A stretch of DNA of 64,000 nucleotides, taken from NCBI RefSeq assembly GCF_001661075.1, contig NZ_CP014870.1:124001-188000 (forward strand). Reading direction: 5' to 3'. The notes beneath the pieces were generated by a model that did no database searches, was not told where the DNA came from, and saw only the letters and a list, made by a program, of their open reading frames with translations. This stretch comes from Pseudomonas silesiensis. GTDB lineage: Bacteria; Pseudomonadota; Gammaproteobacteria; Pseudomonadales; Pseudomonadaceae. Positions 34,281 through 43,432 of this stretch are shown here, in pieces (position 1 is the first letter of the stretch; every line of letters begins with the position of its first letter). The position numbers and the translations under genes were made by a program.

Positions 34281-34297
34281 TATTCTTTTTTAGAATA
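34281..34297. promoter_or_regulatory. Palindrome TATTCT-N5-AGAATA upstream of tcyJ
   Basis: TATTCT (34281-34286), TTTTT, AGAATA (34292-34297), a perfect 6-bp inverted repeat in AT-rich sequence. Same arms and spacing as 8056-8072. Confidence 0.5.
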
Positions 34298-34317
34298 TGA
34301 GTTTGTCTGTTTTCAAG

Positions 34318-34392
34318 ATCGTTCCAACGCTCCGCTTCCAGTGAGGCGGAGCGTCACGGGCTGCATTCCCTGGCGCAAGCGTGGGAACGATC
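34318..34392. repeat. Palindromic repeat of a second type (GATCGTTCC arms)
   Basis: GATCGTTCC (34318-34326) and GGAACGATC (34384-34392) are perfect arms; the inner part has CGCTCCGC and GCGGAGCG. This resembles a widespread Pseudomonas intergenic palindrome distinct from REP, and sits right after the end of dcyD. Confidence 0.7.
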
Positions 34393-34399
34393 AATCAAC

Positions 34400-35392
34400 T
34401 TACAGAAAGTCTTTATAGGCAAACAACGCCGGCGCCCCACCGGTGTGCAGGAAGATAATCGGCCCCTCATCGAAACGCTGACGCCCAATTCCGTCCAATA
34501 ACCCGGCCATGGCCTTGCCGGTATAAACGGGGTCGAGCAGCAAACCTTCCTGACTCGCCACCAGTTTCACCGCCGCCAGTGTTCCGGCATTTGGCTCGCC
34601 ATAGCGCGGGCCGAAATATTCGTCCCACAGTTCGACTTTGAAACTTGCAGGCAGTCTCACATCCAGCAATTTCGCCGTCCGCTCGGCGAGGCCCTGGACC
34701 TTCGGTCGCTGATCTTCATCGCTGCGCGAAACCGTGACGCCAATCACCGGCAATTGCGGCAGCGCTTCGCTCAATGCCAGCGCCAGGCCACTGTGCGTGC
34801 CGGCGCTGCCAGAGGCCAGAACCACCGCGGCGAAGGTGATGCCGGTGTCCTTGATCTGCTCGGCCAGTTCCAACCCGGCGCGTACATAACCCAACGCGCC
34901 CAACGCATTCGAGCCGCCAATCGGAACCAGATACGGCTTTTTGCCGTTGCTGCGCAGTCGTGCGGCCAACGCCTCCAATTGTTCGTCGGCGTTATCCAGG
35001 TTCTCTACCAACTCTACCTTGGCATCGAACAGGTCCAGCAACAGCCGATTGCCATTGCCCACATAGTTGGCGTCTTCAGTGCCAAGGGGATTTTCCAGCA
35101 GTGCCACACAGCCCAGACCAAGCCTGGCCGCCACGGCGGCGGTTTGGCGCACGTGGTTGGATTGAAGCGCCCCTGCAGTAATCAGCGTGTCTGCGCCTTG
35201 CGCCAGGGCATCGGCCGCCAGGTATTCGAGCTTGCGCAGCTTGTTGCCACCCATGGCCAGCGGCGTCAGGTCATCGCGTTTGACATAGAGGTCGCGACCC
35301 AGCCAGGTCGACAGGCGTTCGAGTTTTTCCAGTGGCGTAGGGTGGCCGAGCAGATCGAGGCGGTCAAAACGGGCGAGCTGTTGTTTGATCAT
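34400..35392 (-). CDS. dcyD: D-cysteine desulfhydrase
   Basis: A 330-residue PLP enzyme of the ACC deaminase/D-cysteine desulfhydrase family, close in length to E. coli DcyD. The PLP lysine is K51 in [13 protein letters not shown]. The phosphate-binding region is [10 protein letters not shown], and [13 protein letters not shown] closes the protein. It splits D-cysteine into pyruvate, ammonia and sulfide. The ATG at 35392 is preferred; longer frames run through a REP element. It follows the cystine transporter operon in position, so imported D-cystine could be used as a sulfur source. ACC deaminase activity is possible in this family but less likely with this context. Confidence 0.88.
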   Translation of the reverse strand: MIKQQLARFDRLDLLGHPTPLEKLERLSTWLGRDLYVKRDDLTPLAMGGNKLRKLEYLAADALAQGADTLITAGALQSNHVRQTAAVAARLGLGCVALLENPLGTEDANYVGNGNRLLLDLFDAKVELVENLDNADEQLEALAARLRSNGKKPYLVPIGGSNALGALGYVRAGLELAEQIKDTGITFAAVVLASGSAGTHSGLALALSEALPQLPVIGVTVSRSDEDQRPKVQGLAERTAKLLDVRLPASFKVELWDEYFGPRYGEPNAGTLAAVKLVASQEGLLLDPVYTGKAMAGLLDGIGRQRFDEGPIIFLHTGGAPALFAYKDFL

Positions 35393-35416
35393 GGTTTCCG
35401 TACTGGCGCAATAAAG

Positions 35417-35515
35417 GTAGGAGCGAGCTCGCTCGCGATGGTCGCTAACGATAACGCGATAAACCTGACACCCCGCGTCGGGTTTGAATTTTTCGCGAGC
35501 AAGCTCGCTCCTACA
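35417..35515. repeat. Inverted REP pair upstream of dcyD
   Basis: GTAGGAGCGAGCTCGCTCGC and its inverse, between dcyD and the dcyD/epsC control region. Confidence 0.88.
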
Positions 35516-35534
35516 GGGAGGAGATGTCAGGACT

Positions 35535-35548
35535 ATAGGCACGCCTAT
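35535..35548. promoter_or_regulatory. Short palindrome in the dcyD/epsC intergenic region
   Basis: ATAGGC-AC-GCCTAT, a perfect 6-bp inverted repeat with a 2-base centre between two divergent cysteine genes. Possible operator; no known consensus is recognised. Confidence 0.3.
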
Positions 35549-35691
35549 TTATCGGGGCAACCGCCAATCGCTTATAGCCAAAAGTGTGTGAGTCAGCACT
35601 ATTGGTTCTTAATTCGCCGTCCAGACCTTGCCGTAAAGTAATCGCCGTCAGCGCGGCCAGACAGTCCGGCCGCCCATGAGGAGTTTTTACC

Positions 35692-36618
35692 GTGAGCGAG
35701 CGTTCCAGCCATTGGCAATTGCAGACCATCGTCAGTCAGCTGCGTTCGGCGCGTGACGAATGGCGTGCTCAAAACGGCCGCGCCAGCGGTGAGCAGGGCG
35801 GTCGCGAGTTGCCTTCCCGAGCGGCCATGGCCGAGATTCTTGAAGCCTTGTGCGGCGCGTTGTTTCCGATGCGCCTGGGCCCGGTGGACCTGCGCGAAGA
35901 GAGTGAAGACTTCTATGTCGGCCACACGCTGGACGTGGCATTGAATGCGTTGCTGGCCCAGGCGCGACTGGAACTGCGCTACGCCGCCCGCCACGGCGCC
36001 CGGGGCGAGACCGAAGTCGAAGCCAGGACCATTCAAATCATTCAAGACTTCGCCCTCGCCCTGCCAGGCTTGCGCAGTCTGTTGGATACCGACGTGCTGG
36101 CGGCCTATCACGGCGACCCGGCAGCGCGCAGCGTCGATGAAGTGTTGCTCTGCTACCCGGGAATCCTGGCGGTGATTCACCATCGCCTCGCCCATCACTT
36201 GTATCGCGCCGGGCTGCCGCTGCTGGCGCGGATCAGCGCGGAAATCGCTCACTCGGCCACCGGTATCGACATTCATCCCGGGGCGCAGATCGGGCGCAGC
36301 TTCTTTATCGATCATGGAACGGGCGTGGTGATCGGCGAAACCGCGATCATCGGCGAGCGGGTACGGATTTATCAGGCCGTGACCCTGGGTGCCAAACGCT
36401 TCCCGGCGGATGAGGACGGTCAGTTGCAGAAGGGGCAGCCGCGACATCCGATTGTCGAGGATGATGTGGTGATCTATGCCGGAGCGACCATCCTGGGCCG
36501 GATCACCATCGGCAAGGGCTCGACCATTGGCGGCAACGTCTGGCTGACTCGTAGCGTGCCGGCGGGGAGCAATTTGACTCAGGCGAATCTGCAGCATGAT
36601 GACGGGACGCAGAAGTAG
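35692..36618 (+). CDS. epsC: Serine O-acetyltransferase EpsC
   Basis: A 308-residue protein with a GTG start after ATGAGGAGTTTTTACC. The N-terminal 170 residues are helical, as in the longer EpsC/SrpH type of serine acetyltransferase. The C-terminal part is a left-handed beta helix of hexapeptide repeats (IDIHPGAQIGRSFFIDHGTG, VIGETAIIGERVRIYQAVTLG) with the catalytic histidines. It makes O-acetylserine from serine and acetyl-CoA, the acceptor for sulfide in cysteine synthesis and, through N-acetylserine, the inducer of CysB. It is divergent from dcyD. Confidence 0.92.
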   Translation: MSERSSHWQLQTIVSQLRSARDEWRAQNGRASGEQGGRELPSRAAMAEILEALCGALFPMRLGPVDLREESEDFYVGHTLDVALNALLAQARLELRYAARHGARGETEVEARTIQIIQDFALALPGLRSLLDTDVLAAYHGDPAARSVDEVLLCYPGILAVIHHRLAHHLYRAGLPLLARISAEIAHSATGIDIHPGAQIGRSFFIDHGTGVVIGETAIIGERVRIYQAVTLGAKRFPADEDGQLQKGQPRHPIVEDDVVIYAGATILGRITIGKGSTIGGNVWLTRSVPAGSNLTQANLQHDDGTQK

Positions 36619-36650
36619 GGCCCGACATCTCGGTTAACTGACCCGGCCTC

Positions 36651-36737
36651 TTCGCCGGCAAGCCGGTCTCGCTCCCACAGTTGAACACGTGTTTCAGACA
36701 AGCACGGCCTAATGTGGGAGCGAGCCTGCTCGCGAAT
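36651..36737. repeat. Inverted REP pair downstream of epsC
   Basis: TTCGCCGGCAAGCCGGTCTC and the inverse arm GTGGGAGCGAGCCTGCTCGC, downstream of epsC. Confidence 0.85.
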
Positions 36738-36879
36738 GGTTTCAAGCCGAACCGGGATAAAGGCATTTAGCTGATTTTCCGCCGAACGAATCCCCCAATC
36801 CCCGCGTCATACCCTTCCTTGAGCTAGCGTACAGACACCACCGCCGAGCCCTGCGATTAGTCCTTAGCAACCTATTTAT

Positions 36880-36909
36880 GTTTAACTTGAACGCTCATTC
36901 AAGTTAAAC
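36880..36909. promoter_or_regulatory. Perfect inverted repeat upstream of betT (BetI-like operator)
   Basis: GTTTAACTTGAA (36880-36891), spacer CGCTCA, TTCAAGTTAAAC (36898-36909): 12-bp perfect arms. TTGAACG-centred sites are used by the choline repressor BetI. It lies 91 bases before the betT start. Nothing else is seen in the 382-base gap after epsC apart from the REP pair. Confidence 0.6.
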
Positions 36910-37000
36910 CGTCGGTTTGCTGCCCGCTCACAACAGGAGGCTTGCCTTTGCCGAGTCCGTTACTGATTGCCTTGCTCCACCCCCGAGAGGTGCATCTTTC

Positions 37001-38995
37001 ATGAGTGCATCGTCCCTTCCTCCAAGCGGCCAGGTCCGCATGAATCCGCCGGTGTTTTACTTTTCGGCGAGTTTCATTCTGTTGTTCGGCATCGTCGTGA
37101 TTGTCATGCCCGAACAAGCCGGTGCCTGGTTGCTGGCAGCGCAAAACTGGGCGGCCAATACGGTCGGCTGGTACTACATGCTCGCGATGACCCTGTATCT
37201 GGTCTTCGTGGTGGTCACCGCCTTGTCCGGCTACGGCAAGATCAAGCTCGGTGCCGACCACGACGAACCCGAATTCAGTTACCTGTCCTGGGCCGGCATG
37301 TTGTTCGCCGCCGGGATCAGCATCACGCTGTTTTTCTTTTGTGTGTCCGAACCGCTGACCCACCTGGCGCAACCGCCTCAGGGTGAGGCGGGTACCGCGG
37401 ACGCGGCGCGTCAGGCGATGCAGATTCTGTTTCTGCACTGGGGCCTGCACGGCTGGGGCGTGTTCGCCTTCGTCGGCATGGCGCTGGCTTACTTCGCCTA
37501 TCGCCATAACCTGCCGCTGGCGCTGCGCTCGGCGCTCTATCCGCTGATCGGCAAGCGCATCAACGGTCCGATCGGTTACGCGGTGGATGGCTTCGGCATC
37601 ATTGCCACGGTGTTCGGCCTCGGCGCGGACATGGGCTTTGGCGTATTGCACCTCAACTCGGGGCTGGACTACCTGTTTGGCATCGCTCATACCCAGTGGA
37701 TTCAGGTCGGCCTGATCACGCTGATGATGGGCGCGGCGATCCTGGTGGCCGTGTCCGGGGTCGATAAAGGCGTGCGGGTGATGTCCGACATCAACATGCT
37801 GCTGGCCTGTGCCCTGCTGTTGTTCGTGCTGTTCGCCGGGCCCACCCAGCACTTGCTCAACACCCTGATCCAGAACATCGGTGATTACCTCGGCGCCTTG
37901 CCGATGAAGAGTTTCGACCTCTACGCCTACGACAAACCCAGTGACTGGCTGGGCGGCTGGACAGTGTTCTACTGGGCCTGGTGGATCGCATGGTCGCCGT
38001 TCGTGGGCCTGTTTATCGCGCGGATTTCCCGTGGCCGGACCATCCGTGAATTCGTCTTCGGCGTGCTGCTGATTCCGCTGGGCTTTACCCTGGCCTGGAT
38101 GTCGATCTTCGGCAACAGCGCCATCGATCAAGTGCTCAATCACGGGATGAGCGCGCTGGGCATGTCGGCCATCGAGAATCCGTCGATGACCCTTTACCTG
38201 CTGCTGGAAACCTACCCGTGGAGCAAAACCGTGATCGCGGTCACGGTGTTCATCAGCTTCGTGTTCTTCGTCACCTCGGCCGACTCCGGCACCGTGGTGC
38301 TGTCGACGCTGTCAGCCAAGGGCGGCAATCCGGATGAAGACGGGCCGAAATGGTTACGGGTGTTCTGGGGCGCAATGACCGCACTGGTGACCAGTGCGCT
38401 GCTGTTCTCCGGCAGCATCGATGCACTGAAGTCAGCGGTGGTGCTGACCTCCTTGCCGTTCTCGTTGATTCTGCTGCTGATGATGTGGGGGCTGCACAAG
38501 GCGTTCTATCTGGAATCTCAGAAGCAGATCGCGCAGCTGCATTCCCTGGCTCCGGTATCCGGCTCGCGCCGTGGCGGTTGGCGTCAGCGCTTGAGTCAGG
38601 CGGTGCATTTCCCGTCGCGGGATGAGGTTTACCGCTTCCTTGAAACCACGGTGCGTCCGGCGATTGAAGAGGTGACGGCGGTATTCGCCGAGAAGGGTTT
38701 GCACGTGGTTGCGCAGCCCGATCCGGCCAATGACAGCGTCAGCCTGGAAATCGGCCATGGCGAGCAGCATCCGTTCATCTATCAGGTGCAGATGCGTGGT
38801 TATTTCACGCCGTCCTTCGCCCGTGGCGGCATGGGTTCCAAGGAACTCAACAACCGTCGTTACTACCGGGCTGAAGTGCATTTGAGCGAGGGCAGTCAGG
38901 ACTACGATCTGGTGGGTTACACCAAAGAGCAGGTCATCAACGACATCCTCGACCAGTACGAGCGGCACATGCAGTTTTTGCATTTGGTACGTTGA
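37001..38995 (+). CDS. betT: BCCT-family transporter, BetT type (choline)
   Basis: A 664-residue sodium- or proton-coupled transporter. The ATG at 37001 is preferred over a longer frame because it starts at the conserved N-terminus. Twelve membrane helices and the BCCT signature in helix 8 (FYWAWWIAWSPFVGLFIARIS) are seen. A cytoplasmic C-terminal domain of about 150 residues (from PSRDEVYRFLETTVRPAI to MQFLHLVR) is typical of BetT and regulates its osmotic response. The inverted repeat upstream supports control by a TetR-type choline repressor. Betaine or carnitine transport is possible; the long tail favours choline. Confidence 0.9.
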   Translation: MSASSLPPSGQVRMNPPVFYFSASFILLFGIVVIVMPEQAGAWLLAAQNWAANTVGWYYMLAMTLYLVFVVVTALSGYGKIKLGADHDEPEFSYLSWAGMLFAAGISITLFFFCVSEPLTHLAQPPQGEAGTADAARQAMQILFLHWGLHGWGVFAFVGMALAYFAYRHNLPLALRSALYPLIGKRINGPIGYAVDGFGIIATVFGLGADMGFGVLHLNSGLDYLFGIAHTQWIQVGLITLMMGAAILVAVSGVDKGVRVMSDINMLLACALLLFVLFAGPTQHLLNTLIQNIGDYLGALPMKSFDLYAYDKPSDWLGGWTVFYWAWWIAWSPFVGLFIARISRGRTIREFVFGVLLIPLGFTLAWMSIFGNSAIDQVLNHGMSALGMSAIENPSMTLYLLLETYPWSKTVIAVTVFISFVFFVTSADSGTVVLSTLSAKGGNPDEDGPKWLRVFWGAMTALVTSALLFSGSIDALKSAVVLTSLPFSLILLLMMWGLHKAFYLESQKQIAQLHSLAPVSGSRRGGWRQRLSQAVHFPSRDEVYRFLETTVRPAIEEVTAVFAEKGLHVVAQPDPANDSVSLEIGHGEQHPFIYQVQMRGYFTPSFARGGMGSKELNNRRYYRAEVHLSEGSQDYDLVGYTKEQVINDILDQYERHMQFLHLVR

Positions 38996-39020
38996 ACCGC
39001 AGGCGGCGGAGCTGGAGTGT

Positions 39021-39281
39021 TCAGGTCTCAGTGCTTAACACCATGAACAACACCAGCGCCGCCACCGGCACGCCAAACACAATGCTGCCGACCACCATTT
39101 CTGTCGTGACGGACTGGCCGGCGGTGACCACGCCGACGGCGCCGTTGATCATCGTCAGCGCCAGCCATAGCACGATGAAGCTGTAGGTCAGCGTCTGGCG
39201 GCTGAAGCCGATTTTTTCGCCGATGAACAGCATCAGCGCCAGCAGGACCAGGCCGAAGAAAATGATGATGGTGGTGTGCAT
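39021..39281 (-). CDS. Small conserved-type membrane protein, unknown function
   Basis: An 86-residue protein with three hydrophobic segments (IIIFFGLVLLALMLFIGEK, FIVLWLALTMINGAVGVV, GSIVFGVPVAALVLFMVL). It starts after GAGGGGACAACACACC. No motif is recognised. It is convergent with betT, 25 bases apart, and has chromosomal base composition, which supports a real gene. Confidence 0.75.
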   Translation of the reverse strand: MHTTIIIFFGLVLLALMLFIGEKIGFSRQTLTYSFIVLWLALTMINGAVGVVTAGQSVTTEMVVGSIVFGVPVAALVLFMVLSTET

Positions 39282-39321
39282 GGTGTGTTGTCCCCTCAGA
39301 TGTGTTCCGCCATTGAGGCCG

Positions 39322-39390
39322 CTTTCGCGAACAGTCTCGCTCCCACGACGATTACCGCGATCCCTGTGGGAGCGAGCTTGCTCGCGATGA
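39322..39390. repeat. Inverted REP pair, short spacer
   Basis: CTTTCGCGAACAGTCTCGCT (an imperfect arm) and GTGGGAGCGAGCTTGCTCGC. The 222 bases from here to 39612 hold only the promoter region of the next gene. Confidence 0.7.
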
Positions 39391-39612
39391 GGTCACTGCG
39401 GTGCCGGCAAGCGCACGTTATCAATACCGCCTCCCTAACCAGCGTGGTTCCTAGAGCATAGGCGCCGTGAGGCGTGGCGTTTGCGCTCTGACCGGATGTG
39501 AAACGTTTCAGCTTTTTCTCGAATCCTGGGTTTATCGGCCTTTGTCCGGGCGTATGCTGGGCCACTTGCGAAGCAATCGATACCAACTTCAAGTCACACA
39601 AGAGAGGATTCG

Positions 39613-40650
39613 ATGACCTACACAGCTGCCGAAAACCGCTACGACTCCATCCCTTACCGCCGCGTGGGTCGCAGCGGGCTGGTGCTGCCGGCACTGTCCC
39701 TGGGCCTGTGGCACAACTTCGGCGACAGCACGCCGATCGATACCCAGCGCGCCCTGTTGCGCACAGCGTTCGACCTGGGCATCAACCACTTCGACCTGGC
39801 CAACAACTATGGACCGCCGTACGGCAGCGCCGAGATCAACTTCGGTCGCTTGTTACGCGAAGACTTCAAGCAGTACCGTGACGAGTTGATCATCTCGAGC
39901 AAGGCCGGTTGGGACATGTGGGCCGGCCCCTATGGCCAGGGCGGCGGTTCGCGCAAGTACGTGCTGGCCAGCCTGGATCAGAGCCTGCAGCGCCTGGGCC
40001 TGGACTACGTGGACATCTTCTATTCCCACCGCTTCGACCCGGATACCCCGCTGGAAGAAACCGCCAGCGCACTGGCTAGCGCGGTGCAGCAGGGCAAGGC
40101 GCTGTACATCGGCATCTCGTCGTATTCCGGGGTGAAAACCCGTGAGATGGCGACGTTGCTCAAAGAGTGGAAAGTACCGTTGCTGATTCACCAGCCTGCT
40201 TACAATCTGCTTAACCGTTGGGTAGAAAAGGACCTGTTGGACACCACCGACGAACTCGGCACTGGCGTCATTGCCTTCACGCCGCTGGCGCAGGGATTGC
40301 TGACCGACAAATACCTCAATGGCGTGCCGGCGGATGCGCGGGTCAATCGTCCGGGCGGTGGTTCGTTGCAGGCGTCTCATCTGTCTGAAGCCAACATCGC
40401 GCATGTGCGTGCATTGAATGAAATCGCCCTGCGTCGCGGTCAGAGCCTGGCGCAGTTGGCATTGGCCTGGACGCTGCGAGACCCACGGGTGACTTCGGCG
40501 CTGATCGGCGCGAGCCGGCCGGAGCAGATTATCGAGAATGTCGGGGCGTTGCAGAATCTGAGCTTCAGTTCGCAGGAGTTGGCGGAGATTGACCGGTTTG
40601 CCCAGGAGGGCGGGGTTAATCTTTGGGAGAAGCCTTCGACGGCTGAATAA
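39613..40650 (+). CDS. Aldo/keto reductase, YghZ/GPR type
   Basis: A 345-residue protein of the AKR14 group (E. coli YghZ, L-glyceraldehyde 3-phosphate reductase). The typical start YRRVGRSGLVLPALSLGLWHNFGD is followed by the tetrad residues: aspartate in NHFDLANNYG, tyrosine in NNYGPPYGSAE, lysine in ISSKAGWDMW and histidine in FYSHRFDPDTPLEET. It reduces aldehydes with NADPH and may detoxify methylglyoxal. The start follows AGAGAGGATTCG. It stands alone between REP elements. Confidence 0.9.
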   Translation: MTYTAAENRYDSIPYRRVGRSGLVLPALSLGLWHNFGDSTPIDTQRALLRTAFDLGINHFDLANNYGPPYGSAEINFGRLLREDFKQYRDELIISSKAGWDMWAGPYGQGGGSRKYVLASLDQSLQRLGLDYVDIFYSHRFDPDTPLEETASALASAVQQGKALYIGISSYSGVKTREMATLLKEWKVPLLIHQPAYNLLNRWVEKDLLDTTDELGTGVIAFTPLAQGLLTDKYLNGVPADARVNRPGGGSLQASHLSEANIAHVRALNEIALRRGQSLAQLALAWTLRDPRVTSALIGASRPEQIIENVGALQNLSFSSQELAEIDRFAQEGGVNLWEKPSTAE

Positions 40651-40689
40651 GTGTTCGGCGCCGGGTTTTCCGGCGCCTGAAATACCGCT

Positions 40690-40777
40690 ATCGCGGGCAA
40701 GCCCGCTCCCACAGTAGACCTGGTTGATCATAAATCTTTGGCCAAACTACAGCGGGCTTGCCCCGGGCGGCGCTCCG
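40690..40777. repeat. Inverted REP pair (degenerate right arm)
   Basis: TCGCGGGCAAGCCCGCTCCC and a degenerate inverse arm AGCGGGCTTGCCCCGGG, between the aldo/keto reductase gene and tauD. Confidence 0.75.
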
Positions 40778-40814
40778 ACGATGGGGCCGTCAGATTCAGT
40801 AAAGCGCTGGGTCT

Positions 40815-41657
40815 TCACCTGAAAAACGGCACATCCCCCAACACCGTCGCCCGCTGCATCACCCGTCGCGCCGGCCGGTAATCATCGACCGCGAAATGCT
40901 GGGTTACGCGGTTGTCCCAGAACGCCACGTCATCCTTCTGCCAGCGCCAGCGAATGGTGAATTCCGGGCGTGTTGCATGGGCAAACAGAAACTTCAGAAT
41001 CACCTCGCTTTCGGTGTCCGACAGCTCATTGATCTTCGACGTGAACCCTTCGTTGACGAAGAGCGAGCGGCGCCCGCTCACCGGGTGCGTGCGAATCACC
41101 GGGTGCGACAACGGCGGATTTTTCCTGCGCGCGTCCTCCCACTGGGCCAGCGCTTCGGCCGTATCGCCAAAACGTTCCAGCGGGAACGAGCGGGTGAAGT
41201 CGTGAGTGGCCGTCAGCCCTTCAAGCAAGGTCTTCATTGGCGCGGACAACGCTTCATATGCGGCAATGCCGCTGGCCCACAGCGTGTCGCCACCAAACGC
41301 CGGCAGCAATTTGGCGCTGAGCACCGCGCCCATGGCCGGGGTCGGCAGGAAGGTCACGTCGGTGTGCCAGATCGCGTTGTCACGCACGTCGGTGACGGCG
41401 GTATCGAGGATCAGCACTTCCGGCTGTTCCGGCACGTTCGGGTAGATCGGATGTATGTGCAGGTCGCCGAAACAGGCTGCAAAACGCGCCTGTTGCTGCG
41501 GCTCGATCGGCTGGTCGCGGAAAAACAGCACCTGATGTCTGAGCAGCGCCTGCTCGATGGCTTCGCGCTGCTCCAGGTTCAGTGGCTGGCTGATGTCGAC
41601 GCCGCTGATTTGCGCGCCGAGGGCCGAGCTGAGGGGGACAATCGTCAAGTTGCTCAT
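40815..41657 (-). CDS. tauD: Taurine dioxygenase TauD
   Basis: A 280-residue Fe(II)/2-oxoglutarate dioxygenase. The metal ligands are visible: H98 and D100 in IWHTDVTF and H254 in [14 protein letters not shown], which also carries the 2-oxoglutarate arginine. The opening ([20 protein letters not shown]) is typical of TauD. It converts taurine to sulfite, aminoacetaldehyde, succinate and carbon dioxide. It is the last gene of tauABCD, but a REP pair and 135 bases separate it from tauC. Close relatives (AtsK) act on alkyl sulfates, so the substrate rests partly on context. Confidence 0.92.
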   Translation of the reverse strand: MSNLTIVPLSSALGAQISGVDISQPLNLEQREAIEQALLRHQVLFFRDQPIEPQQQARFAACFGDLHIHPIYPNVPEQPEVLILDTAVTDVRDNAIWHTDVTFLPTPAMGAVLSAKLLPAFGGDTLWASGIAAYEALSAPMKTLLEGLTATHDFTRSFPLERFGDTAEALAQWEDARRKNPPLSHPVIRTHPVSGRRSLFVNEGFTSKINELSDTESEVILKFLFAHATRPEFTIRWRWQKDDVAFWDNRVTQHFAVDDYRPARRVMQRATVLGDVPFFR

Positions 41658-41691
41658 GGTCGTTCTCTTCAATCCGGGACGCCGATCTTTT

Positions 41692-41775
41692 TGTGGGAGC
41701 GAGCTTGCTCGCGATTGTGTCAGTCAACTTCGCGGTAACTGACACACCGCTATCGCGATCAAGCTCGCTCCCACA
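41692..41775. repeat. Inverted REP pair between tauC and tauD
   Basis: GTGGGAGCGAGCTTGCTCGC and its inverse. The stem is extended inside by TGTGTCAGT/ACTGACACA. Transcription must pass this hairpin to reach tauD. Confidence 0.9.
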
Positions 41776-41792
41776 TTAAGGTCCAAAAATAT

Positions 41793-42626
41793 TCAGTGAG
41801 CCTGGCCATGCCACGGCACCAGTTTGCGTTGCAGGGCGCGCAGGCCCATTTCCATGGCGAAGGCGATCAGGGCGATGACCAGAATCCCCAGCACCACCAC
41901 ATCGGTGACCAGGAACTGCGCAGCTGACTGCACCATGAAGCCCAGGCCGCTGGTGGCGGCGATCAACTCGGCGGCGACCAGCGTCGACCAACCCACGCCG
42001 AGACCAATGCGCACTCCGGTCAAAATGTCCGGCAAGGCACTCGGCAAAATCACATGGCGAATCAACTGCGCCCGGGTTGCGCCCAGCGACTGCGCAGCGC
42101 GCAACCTGGCCGGGTCGACGGTGCGCACACCGGTCGCGGTCGCGATGGCGATCGGGGCGAAAATCGCCAGGTAGATCAACAACACCTTCGACAACTCACC
42201 GATGCCGCACCAGATCACGATCAGCGGCAGGTAGGCCAATGGCGGGATAGGGCGGTAGAACTCGATCAGCGGATCGAGAATGCCGCGGGCGATACGATTG
42301 TGGCCAATGGCGATACCGACCGGGACCGCGGTCAATATCGCGAAGCCCAGCCCCAGACCGATCCGGCCCAGGCTTGCGCCCAGGTGTTGCCACAGGGTCG
42401 AGTCCATGTAGCCGGTGGTCACCAGCAGCCAGCCTTTTTGCAGCACGGTGGAGGGTGGCGGCAGGAACAGCGGTTCGATCATTCCAGTGGCGGTGACGGC
42501 CCACCAGATGGCAATGAGCGCGACCAGTGTCAGCACACTGATCCAGCGCGTGCTCAAGCTGCGACGGACTGCCGTCACCCTGGCGCCCGGTTTCACCGCC
42601 GCGGCGGGAATTTCATAGCTGCTCAT
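41793..42626 (-). CDS. tauC: Taurine ABC transporter permease TauC
   Basis: A 277-residue permease with six membrane segments and the EAA-type loop [22 protein letters not shown]. Segments [22 protein letters not shown] and [18 protein letters not shown] are typical of the SsuC/TauC branch. It works with TauB and TauA to import taurine. The start overlaps the stop of tauB by four bases. Its N-terminal tail of about 30 residues is cytoplasmic and basic. Confidence 0.93.
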   Translation of the reverse strand: MSSYEIPAAAVKPGARVTAVRRSLSTRWISVLTLVALIAIWWAVTATGMIEPLFLPPPSTVLQKGWLLVTTGYMDSTLWQHLGASLGRIGLGLGFAILTAVPVGIAIGHNRIARGILDPLIEFYRPIPPLAYLPLIVIWCGIGELSKVLLIYLAIFAPIAIATATGVRTVDPARLRAAQSLGATRAQLIRHVILPSALPDILTGVRIGLGVGWSTLVAAELIAATSGLGFMVQSAAQFLVTDVVVLGILVIALIAFAMEMGLRALQRKLVPWHGQAH

Positions 42627-43417
42627 GCGCGCTCCTGCCGCTGGGTGGTGCTGCGTTGGGAGAACACTTTGGCCAGCACATGTTCACGGGTTTCAATAAA
42701 GCGCGGGTCGGACTTGATTGCCCGTGCCGATTCACCGGCGGCATAACGCTGGCCGAAATCCAGGCACAGGCGCTCGACGATTTGCCCGGGGTTTGGCGCC
42801 AGCAGAATCAGGTCGGTGGCGAGGAACACCGCTTCTTCAATGTCGTGGGTAATCAGGAACACCGGTTTGGCGGTGCGCTGCCAGACTTGCAGCAGCAGCT
42901 CCTGCATCTGTTCACGGGTGAAGGCATCCAGGGCGCCGAAGGGTTCGTCCATCAGCAGCACGCGAGGATCGGCGGCGAGCGCGCGGGCGAGGCCGACACG
43001 TTGCTTCTGGCCGCCCGAGAGTTGCCAGATTCGACGGCTCTCGAAACCGGAAAGATCCACCAGCGCAAGCATTTCCCGGGCGCGGATTTCGCGTTTGTCC
43101 CGGGAAGCACCGGCCAGTTCCAGGCCGAATCCGACGTTGGCCAGCACGTCCTGCCAAGGCAGGAGGGCATCGTCCTGGAACACTACGCCACGTTCGGCGC
43201 TCGGGCCTTTGACGGGCACGCCATCAAGCGTGATGCGTCCGGCGCTGGGTTCGACGAAACCGGCAATCAGGTTCAACAGCGAAGTCTTGCCACTGCCGGA
43301 GGGGCCGAGGGCGACCAGCAATTGCTGGGGCCCAAGGCTCAAGGATATATCCGCCAGCACAGGTTCCGGGCTACCTGGGTACTGTGCGCTGATGCGCTCC
43401 AGCTGAAGCAAAGCCAT
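42623..43417 (-). CDS. tauB: Taurine ABC transporter ATP-binding protein TauB
   Basis: A 264-residue ATPase of the nitrate/sulfonate/taurine class: Walker A GPSGSGKT (about 38-45), signature [15 protein letters not shown], Walker [13 protein letters not shown], switch [13 protein letters not shown]. It follows tauA by 15 bases and overlaps tauC. The length is normal for the family. Confidence 0.94.
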   Translation of the reverse strand: MALLQLERISAQYPGSPEPVLADISLSLGPQQLLVALGPSGSGKTSLLNLIAGFVEPSAGRITLDGVPVKGPSAERGVVFQDDALLPWQDVLANVGFGLELAGASRDKREIRAREMLALVDLSGFESRRIWQLSGGQKQRVGLARALAADPRVLLMDEPFGALDAFTREQMQELLLQVWQRTAKPVFLITHDIEEAVFLATDLILLAPNPGQIVERLCLDFGQRYAAGESARAIKSDPRFIETREHVLAKVFSQRSTTQRQERA

Positions 43418-43432
43418 CGCGGTTAACTCCGA

